Assembly: GCF_004912275.1 (NCBI RefSeq)
Contig: NZ_STGY01000067.1
Span: 1-64,000, forward strand
Origin: Glycomyces buryatensis
GTDB lineage: Bacteria > Actinomycetota > Actinomycetes > Mycobacteriales > Micromonosporaceae
Reading direction: 5' to 3'
DNA: 64,000 nucleotides
Shown: piece by piece, positions 58,897 to 64,000 of the stretch
How the letters are laid out: each line of letters starts with the position of its first letter
How positions within the stretch are numbered: position 1 is the first letter of the stretch
The notes under the pieces: generated by a model
Databases searched by the model: none
What the model was told of the DNA's origin: nothing
Seen by the model: only the letters and a program-made list of their open reading frames with translations
Translations under genes and position numbers: made by a program

Positions 58897-59322
58897 CTAC
58901 AGGGAGGCGATGTGGTTCAGGGCCGCGACGTAGCCGCCGAAGCCGAGTCCGACGATGACGCCGGTGGCGTGGGCCGACACGTACGAATGGTGCCGGAACT
59001 CCTCGCGTTTGTGCACGTTCGAGAGGTGGACCTCGATGAGCGGGGCGGTCAGCTGCGCGCAGGCGTCGCCGATCGCGACCGAGGTGTGGGTCCACGCCGC
59101 GGCGTTGAGCACCACCGGGATCGACTCGTCGGCGGCCTGGTGCAGCGATTCCAGCAGCTCGTGCTCGGCGTTGGTCTGGCGGAAGTCGACCTCCAGACCG
59201 AGCTCCGAGCCGGTCTTCACGCAGAGCTCGGCGAGGTCGGCCAGCGTCTGCGAGCCGTAGATCGCGGGCTCCCGCTTGCCGAGCCGGTTCAGATTGGGGC
59301 CGTTCAGGACGAGCACCTTCAT
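58897..59322 (-). CDS. aroQ: 3-dehydroquinate dehydratase, type II
   Basis: A 141-residue dodecameric enzyme of the shikimate path. [17 protein letters not shown] with the catalytic Tyr region, [30 protein letters not shown] and [20 protein letters not shown] are present. ATG overlaps the aroKB stop by 4 bp. Confidence 0.95.
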   Translation of the reverse strand: MKVLVLNGPNLNRLGKREPAIYGSQTLADLAELCVKTGSELGLEVDFRQTNAEHELLESLHQAADESIPVVLNAAAWTHTSVAIGDACAQLTAPLIEVHLSNVHKREEFRHHSYVSAHATGVIVGLGFGGYVAALNHIASL

Positions 59323-60875
59323 GCCGTCAGCCTCTCATAGGCCTCGCGCTGCTGCTCGGCGGTGACGTCATCGACCACGACCGGCTTGGCCAGATCGTCG
59401 AGGAGGACGAAGCGCTGGGTGGCGCCGATGTTCTTCTTGTCGATCTTCATGACCGCGACGATCTCGTCCCAGCGCTCGGCATCGTAGGTCGTCGGGAGGC
59501 CGATGGACTCCAGGACGGCCTTGGTGCGCTCGACCAGGTCGACGCGTCCGGTGATGGCGTTCAGGTGGGCGGCGTAGACCATGCCGACGGCGACGGCGTC
59601 GCCGTGCCTCCAGCGGAAGTGCTCCAGCTTCTCGATGGCGTGGGCGAAGGTGTGCCCGTAGTTGAGGACGGCACGCAGGCCGCCCTCTTTGAGGTCGGAG
59701 CCGACGACCTCGGCCTTGACGGCGATCGCCCGCTCCACGAGCTCGGCCACGACCGGGCCCGAGGCATCAAGCGCCGCTTCGGGATCGGCCTCCACAAGCT
59801 CGAGGATGACCGGGTCGGCGATGAAGCCCGCCTTGACGACCTCGGCCAGTCCGGCCGCGAGGTCGCGCCGCGGGAGCGTCGCGAAGTTGTCGAGGTCGAC
59901 CAGGACCGCGCGCGGCGGGTGGAACGAGCCGACCAGGTTCTTTCCGGCGGCGGTGTTCACGCCGGTCTTGCCGCCGACGGCCGCGTCGACCGCGCCGAGC
60001 AGCGAGGTGGGGACGTGGACGACGGGGACGCCGCGCAGCCAGCAGGCGGCGACGAAGCCGGCCAGGTCGGTCACCGCTCCCCCGCCGACGCCGATGACCA
60101 GGTCGGTGCGGGTGAAGCCTTCGGCGCCGAGGGCCTCCCAGCACTGCTCGGCGACCGAGATGGACTTGCCGTCCTCGGCGTCGGGGATCTCCATGAGGGT
60201 CGCCTCGACGCCGTCGGGCAGCAGCGAGCCGACGCGTTCGGCCAGTTCCGAGGTGTTGGCGGTGTGGATGACGGCGGCGCGGGCGGCCTTGCCGATGAAC
60301 AGGGGCAGCCGCTCGACCACTCCGTGTCCGATGAGGACGGAGTAGGGGGTCTCGGCGTCGTTGACGGTGACGGTGCGGGTGCCGATCCTGGCGGCGATCT
60401 CGTCGGTCAAGGCGACGATGTCCCTTCCGGTGGTGTCGATCTCGATGTCCGCGACCTCGCGGTAGAGCGGCAGGCGCTCGTCCATGAGCCGGCGGAGCGT
60501 GGCGCGCGGGTTGACGTTGAGCAGCGGGCGGCCGCGGTCGATCTCAGTGCGCTTGACGGCCTCGGCGAGGTCCACGCGCAGGTGGACGACCAGGATGTCG
60601 GCGAGCAGTTCGCGGGTCTCGGCCGCGAGGATCGCTCCCCCGCCGAGCGCCAGGACGCCGTCGTGCTCGGCCACGGCGCGGCGCACCGCCTCCCGTTCGA
60701 GCGCCCGGAAGTGCTCCTCGCCGTCGTCGACGAAGATGTCCGGGATCGGCTTGCCCGCGGCGGCGGCGATGTCGGCGTCGGTGTCGCGGAAAACGACCCC
60801 GAGCCGCTCCGCCAGCGCGGTGCCGATCGTGGTCTTGCCGGAACCCGGGGGTCCGACCACTACCACCAGGGCCAT
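59319..60875 (-). CDS. aroKB: Fused shikimate kinase / 3-dehydroquinate synthase
   Basis: A 518-residue fusion of two shikimate enzymes. Residues 1-165 are a shikimate kinase (Walker [17 protein letters not shown]; shikimate site [23 protein letters not shown]; lid RPLL). Residues about 170-518 are a dehydroquinate synthase (NAD site [39 protein letters not shown], zinc ligands in [20 protein letters not shown] and [10 protein letters not shown]). A single frame with no stop between. In most actinobacteria these are adjacent genes. ATG shares a base with the aroC stop (TGATG). Confidence 0.95.
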   Translation of the reverse strand: MALVVVVGPPGSGKTTIGTALAERLGVVFRDTDADIAAAAGKPIPDIFVDDGEEHFRALEREAVRRAVAEHDGVLALGGGAILAAETRELLADILVVHLRVDLAEAVKRTEIDRGRPLLNVNPRATLRRLMDERLPLYREVADIEIDTTGRDIVALTDEIAARIGTRTVTVNDAETPYSVLIGHGVVERLPLFIGKAARAAVIHTANTSELAERVGSLLPDGVEATLMEIPDAEDGKSISVAEQCWEALGAEGFTRTDLVIGVGGGAVTDLAGFVAACWLRGVPVVHVPTSLLGAVDAAVGGKTGVNTAAGKNLVGSFHPPRAVLVDLDNFATLPRRDLAAGLAEVVKAGFIADPVILELVEADPEAALDASGPVVAELVERAIAVKAEVVGSDLKEGGLRAVLNYGHTFAHAIEKLEHFRWRHGDAVAVGMVYAAHLNAITGRVDLVERTKAVLESIGLPTTYDAERWDEIVAVMKIDKKNIGATQRFVLLDDLAKPVVVDDVTAEQQREAYERLTA

Positions 60876-62053
60876 CAGCGCACCCGCAGGTTCTCGATGT
60901 AGGTCTCGCGGTTGCGGCGGGCCTCGCCGACCGAGTCGCCGCCGAACTTCTCCAGCGCGGCCTCGGCGAGCACGTACGCGACCATGGCTTCGGCGACGAC
61001 GGCCCCGGCGGGGACGGCGCAGACGTCGGAGCGCTGGTTGATCGCCTCGGCGGCCTCTCCGGTCTCGGTGTCGATGGTGCGCAGCGGTCGCGTCAGGGAC
61101 GAGATCGGCTTGAGCATGGCGGAGACGCGGACCGGCTGGCCGGTGGTGATGCCGCCTTCGAGTCCGCCGGCGCGGTCGGTGAGACGCTGGGCGCCGCCTG
61201 GACCGGGGACGATCTCGTCGTGGGCCAGGGAGCCGCGGACGCTCGCCTGCATGAGGCCGTCGCCGATCTCAACGGCCTTGACCGACTGGATCGACATGAG
61301 CGCGGTGGCGAGGCGGGCGTCGAGCTTACGGTCCCACTGGACGTGGGAGCCGAGCCCGGGCGGGACGTTGTAGGCGAGGACCTCGACCACGCCGCCGAGG
61401 GTGTCGGCGTCCTTCTTGGCGGCATCGACCTCGGCGACCATGCGGGCGGAGGCCTCGGGGTCCATGCAGCGCAGCGGGTCGGCGTCGACGGCCGCGGCGT
61501 CGTCGGGGGTGGGCACGAGGCCGTCCTTGGCGCGGACGGGGCCGAGGGCCTTGACGTGGGAGACGATCTCGATGCCGAAGGCCTGCTTGAGGAAGGCCTT
61601 GGCGGCCGTGGCTCCGGCGACGCGCGCGGCGGTCTCGCGGGCGGAGGCCCGCTCCAGGATCGGGCGGGCGTCGTCGTGGTCGTATTTCTGCATGCCGGCG
61701 AGGTCGGCGTGGCCGGGGCGGGGCCGGGTGAGGGGGGCGTTGCGGGCGATACCGGCGAGTTCGGCGGGGTCGACCGGGTCGGCCGCCATGACGGTCTCCC
61801 ACTTGGGCCACTCGGAGTTGCCGACGCGGATGGCGATGGGCGAGCCGAGGGTGCGCCCGTGGCGGACGCCGCCGATGAAGCTCACGGCGTCGGCCTCGAA
61901 CTTCATGCGCGCGCCGCGGCCGTAACCGAGGCGGCGGCGCGCCAGTTCGGCGGCCACCGCGTCGGTGGTCAGCTCGACTCCGGCCGGGAGGCCGTCGAGG
62001 GTGACCACGAGTTCGGGTCCGTGTGATTCTCCAGCTGTCATCCATCGCAACAC
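60875..62053 (-). CDS. aroC: Chorismate synthase
   Basis: A 392-residue FMN-dependent enzyme making chorismate from [72 protein letters not shown] and GAGAVGAV-like ends match the family. GTG 62053 is taken as the start because the family begins M-L-R-W-x-T-A-G; ATG 62041 would remove it. It heads aroC-aroKB-aroQ. Confidence 0.94.
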   Translation of the reverse strand: MLRWMTAGESHGPELVVTLDGLPAGVELTTDAVAAELARRRLGYGRGARMKFEADAVSFIGGVRHGRTLGSPIAIRVGNSEWPKWETVMAADPVDPAELAGIARNAPLTRPRPGHADLAGMQKYDHDDARPILERASARETAARVAGATAAKAFLKQAFGIEIVSHVKALGPVRAKDGLVPTPDDAAAVDADPLRCMDPEASARMVAEVDAAKKDADTLGGVVEVLAYNVPPGLGSHVQWDRKLDARLATALMSIQSVKAVEIGDGLMQASVRGSLAHDEIVPGPGGAQRLTDRAGGLEGGITTGQPVRVSAMLKPISSLTRPLRTIDTETGEAAEAINQRSDVCAVPAGAVVAEAMVAYVLAEAALEKFGGDSVGEARRNRETYIENLRVR

Positions 62054-62130
62054 GTCGTCAAGTCTGCCACTGGGGCCAATGTGATCCGACACCTGGTGGA
62101 AAGCGTGTCTCAGGGGTTGGGCGAGGTTTA

Positions 62131-62157
62131 GGCCGCGCTCGTGGTTCGAACGCGGCC
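62131..62157 (-). terminator. Hairpin after cupin gene
   Basis: A stem GGCCGCG / CGCGGCC with an inner TCG/CGA pair across a mismatch. It lies 16 bp downstream of the cupin stop. Confidence 0.5.
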
Positions 62158-62172
62158 CGGTGCGTCGTGCGG

Positions 62173-62526
62173 TTACCGGTTGTCGAAGGCCTTGCCGAAG
62201 TCGACCAGGACGACATTGTCGTCGCCGACCACCTCCGCGTCGTGACCCGCCGGGATCTCGAACGCGTCGCCGGCGTTGATGTCCTTGTCGGTGCCGTCGT
62301 TCATGTGGACGACCAGGTGCCCCTCGATGCAGTAGCCGAGATGGTGCGCCTGGCAGGAATCGGTCCCGGCGATCGGCTTGACGTCGTTGGACCAGCGCCA
62401 GCCCTTCCGGAACTCCGAGAGTTCGACGGGCATGCCGTCGATCATCACGGTGTCCTTCTTGCCGTGGCCGCTGAGGTCCATCGACTCGTCGGGATGGCCG
62501 AAGTTCTTGACCGCTAGTTGGTTCAT
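62173..62526 (-). CDS. Cupin-like protein
   Basis: A 117-residue single-domain beta-barrel. The cupin pattern [20 protein letters not shown]...[21 protein letters not shown] is present, with a His pair at the usual metal positions. ATG 62526 is favoured by GGGAGGTG at a proper distance over the GTG at 62535, which lies on the RBS itself. Function unknown; it may store or bind a small ligand. Divergent from the LacI-type gene. Confidence 0.75.
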   Translation of the reverse strand: MNQLAVKNFGHPDESMDLSGHGKKDTVMIDGMPVELSEFRKGWRWSNDVKPIAGTDSCQAHHLGYCIEGHLVVHMNDGTDKDINAGDAFEIPAGHDAEVVGDDNVVLVDFGKAFDNR

Positions 62527-62619
62527 GATGTTCACCTCCCGTTCGAGTCTATGGCCGCATCGGGAGGGGCATTCGTCTTTCTGGAACCGACCCCGTGGGA
62601 GCGGGCCGCTAAACTCGAA

Positions 62620-62631
62620 CGAACATGTTCG
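62620..62631. promoter_or_regulatory. Palindrome between cupin and LacI genes
   Basis: A perfect 12-bp palindrome CGAACATGTTCG in the 163-bp divergent region. The GAAATTTC at 62652-62659 is another short palindrome. Either may be an operator. Spacing excludes a standard LexA box. Confidence 0.4.
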
Positions 62632-62689
62632 CAGGTCAACGACGAGTTACTGGAAATTTCAATAAAGTTGGATATGGAAGGAAGACGGA

Positions 62690-63742
62690 TTGAGTAGTTC
62701 CCAACCCCCGCGAGACCAGCCCGACCGCGCCCCGGCATCGCGGTCCCGCCGGCCCACGATGGCGGATGTGGCCGCCAAGGTGGGTGTCTCTCGGGCCCTG
62801 GTCTCCCTGGTGTTCCGCGACCAGCCCGGCGCTAGCCCTGGAACGCGCGAACGGGTCTTCAAGGCGGCCTCCGACCTGGGCTATCGCCCGGACATGGCCG
62901 CCCGACTGCTGGCCCGAGGCCGCAGCAAGGTCCTCGGGATCCTGTTCACCGCCCGCAATCCGTACCACGTCGACCTGGTCGAGGCGATCTATCCGGCCGC
63001 CGAGGAACTCGGGTACGACCTGGTCCTCTCGGCCGCCGTGCCGACCCGCGACGAGCACAAGGCGATCGAGGCGCTCATCGGTCACCGCAGCGAGGCGCTG
63101 CTGCTGTGCGGACCGACCATTCCCGACGATGAGATCGCTTCCATCGTCGAGGGAATCCCGACGGTCCTGATCGGGCGCGGCCTCCGCGACTGCCCCGTCG
63201 ACATCGTCACGACCTACGACCGGCCCGGTGCCCGCGAGGTGATCGATTACCTGGTCGGCCTGGGGCACAAGGACATCGTCCACGTCGATGGCGGTTCGCG
63301 GCCGGGTGCGCCGGAGCGGCGGCGCGCCTACCGGGACGCGATGCGCGGGCACGGGCTGGGTGAACACATTCGGGTCCTCCCCGGCAATCACACCGAGGAG
63401 GCCGGCGCGGATGCGGCGAGGGAGCTGCTGGCCGAGACGGGCCCGCTGCCGACGGCGGTGTTCGCGTCGAACGACCTGGCCGCGATCGGCTTGCTCGACG
63501 TGTTCACCAGGTCGGGAATCAATGTGCCCGAACAGATCTCGATCGTGGGCTACGACGACAGCCACATCGCGGGGCTCAGCCACATCGACCTGACGACGGT
63601 CCGTCAGGACGTGCCGAAGCTGGCGCAACTGGCCGTGCAGGCCGCGGACGAGCAGCTGCGCGGCGTCAGGGAACCGGGCGCGTATCTGCGGCTGGAATCG
63701 AAGCTGGTAGTGCGGGGTACGAGCGGCCCACCAGCGACTTAA
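62690..63742 (+). CDS. LacI-family transcriptional regulator
   Basis: A 350-residue LacI/GalR regulator. The HTH (MADVAAKVGVSRALVSLVFRDQPGASPGTRERVFKAASDLGYRPDMAARLLARGRSK, residues 24-80) is followed by a periplasmic-binding-like sugar domain (ILFTARNPYHVDLVEAIY, VFASNDLAAIGLLDVFTRSGINVPEQISIVGYDDSHIA). TTG 62690 has GGAAGGAAG and is preferred over ATG 62759. It likely binds the 14-bp palindromes upstream of cellulase genes, like CebR. Its effector may be cellobiose, by inference from context. Confidence 0.9.
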   Translation: MSSSQPPRDQPDRAPASRSRRPTMADVAAKVGVSRALVSLVFRDQPGASPGTRERVFKAASDLGYRPDMAARLLARGRSKVLGILFTARNPYHVDLVEAIYPAAEELGYDLVLSAAVPTRDEHKAIEALIGHRSEALLLCGPTIPDDEIASIVEGIPTVLIGRGLRDCPVDIVTTYDRPGAREVIDYLVGLGHKDIVHVDGGSRPGAPERRRAYRDAMRGHGLGEHIRVLPGNHTEEAGADAARELLAETGPLPTAVFASNDLAAIGLLDVFTRSGINVPEQISIVGYDDSHIAGLSHIDLTTVRQDVPKLAQLAVQAADEQLRGVREPGAYLRLESKLVVRGTSGPPAT

Positions 63743-63754
63743 TCCCGCAATCCA

Positions 63755-63802
63755 TTGACATATATGGATTTATTTGTGAAGATGTGCATGGTACCGCTCC
63801 CA
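63755..63802 (+). promoter_or_regulatory. Promoter and CebR-like operator of right-edge gene
   Basis: TTGACA (63755-63760), 17-bp spacer and GAAGAT (63778-63783), then the operator TGGTACCGCTCCCA (63789-63802), 12/14 to the CebR consensus. The operator sits near the expected transcription start, so binding would block initiation. Confidence 0.65.
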
Positions 63803-63821
63803 ATATTTTGAAAGGGACCCC

Positions 63822-64000
63822 ATGCCGCTCCGCTTCTCGAATACCCCACGTTTCTCGAATACCCATCGGAGATCTCGCCGCGCGATAGTGGCCGCCGCGG
63901 CCGCCGGAGCCCTCGTGCTCTCGGCGGTCGGGGCCACCGTCGCCTATGCGCAGGAGGATGAACCGACCGACCTGATCGTCAACGGCGACTTCGCCGACGG
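63822..64000 (+). CDS. Secreted protein, start only (probable glycoside hydrolase)
   Basis: The first 59 residues of a gene cut by the window edge. A long signal peptide (RRSRRAIVAAAAAGALVLSA, cleavage near VAYAQ) is followed by EDEPTDLIVNGDFADG. The LIVNGDFADG pattern starts many CBM4_9 modules of cellulases and xylanases, which is inference. GGGACCCC precedes ATG. A CebR-like operator is 20 bp upstream of the ATG. Confidence 0.7.
   Translation, partial: MPLRFSNTPRFSNTHRRSRRAIVAAAAAGALVLSAVGATVAYAQEDEPTDLIVNGDFAD

Noticed and set aside
62614-62632. LexA (SOS) box
   Set aside because: CGAAC and GTTCG are 2 or 6 bases apart, not 4 as required.

Overview
This 64 kb window is high-GC chromosomal DNA from a filamentous-type actinomycete. 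The evidence is the codon bias, frequent GTG/TTG starts, BldD, mIHF, a MoxR-DUF58-VWA / fabG-inhA / ferrochelatase block, and a catalytically degenerate PriA. From memory, two blocks follow conserved actinobacterial gene order. Positions 5.5-12.7 kb match the mycobacterial moxR1-fabG1-inhA-hemZ-NfeD-SPFH order. Positions 16-62 kb match the Streptomyces hisG/hisE-ribH-ribBA-ribE ... rsmB-fmt ... priA-metK-coaBC-rpoZ-gmk-mIHF-pyrF-pyrD-carB-carA-pyrC-pyrB-pyrR-bldD-nusB-efp-aroQ-aroK/B-aroC order. The genus cannot be fixed from the sequence; Glycomycetaceae or Micromonosporaceae-like is only a guess.

Layout. 0-2.3 kb: the decayed end of a mobile island next to a tRNA-Leu(GAG). It holds a truncated RHS/YD-repeat pseudogene with an in-frame amber codon, fused at about base 1200 to a truncated tyrosine-integrase pseudogene. 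2.4-5.4 kb: an APH-fold kinase, a C45/IAT-like acyltransferase and a SpoU rRNA methyltransferase. 5.5-12.7 kb: SPFH/NfeD, coproporphyrin ferrochelatase, InhA, FabG, VWA, DUF58 and MoxR, all on the minus strand. 13.1-15.9 kb: an alpha/beta hydrolase without its nucleophile, a small Cys/His protein and two PH-domain membrane proteins. 15.9-17.1 kb: hisG and hisE. 17.3-20.8 kb: an accessory insert with two tandem secreted GH12 endoglucanases, a TetR regulator with a C-terminal zinc-binding tail, and an NmrA-like protein. 20.8-25.2 kb: riboflavin genes under an FMN riboswitch, a receiver-GGDEF protein and rpe. 25.3-26.7 kb: a secreted GH6-CBM2 cellulase. 26.8-29.6 kb: rsmB-fmt-def. 29.6-33.4 kb: a GntR(YtrA)-ABC operon with three paralogous permeases. 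33.5-41.4 kb: accessory genes (MarR-MBL-SnoaL, rarA, a membrane protein/histidine kinase/NarL operon, a VOC protein, DUF72). 41.6-56.9 kb: priA, metK, coaBC, rpoZ, gmk, mIHF and the full de novo UMP pathway except pyrE, headed by pyrR. 57.2-62.1 kb: bldD, nusB, efp and shikimate genes, including a fused shikimate kinase-dehydroquinate synthase. 62.2-64 kb: a cupin-like protein, a LacI-family regulator and the start of a secreted protein.

How the parts work together. Cellulose degradation is a theme. Three GH genes and a probable fourth secreted enzyme at the right edge are present. CebR-like 14-bp operators (12/14 matches to TGGGAGCGCTCCCA, recalled) lie upstream of the GH6 gene and of the right-edge gene, which sits beside the LacI regulator. 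Regulatory RNA is also visible: an FMN riboswitch with a possible Shine-Dalgarno-sequestering arm, a PyrR-type RNA site just before the pyrR ribosome binding site, and a terminator in the leader of the degenerate hydrolase. Development and second messenger: BldD keeps the c-di-GMP signature R114/D116/R125/D128, and a receiver-GGDEF protein with Glu in place of the receiver phospho-Asp is about 33 kb away.
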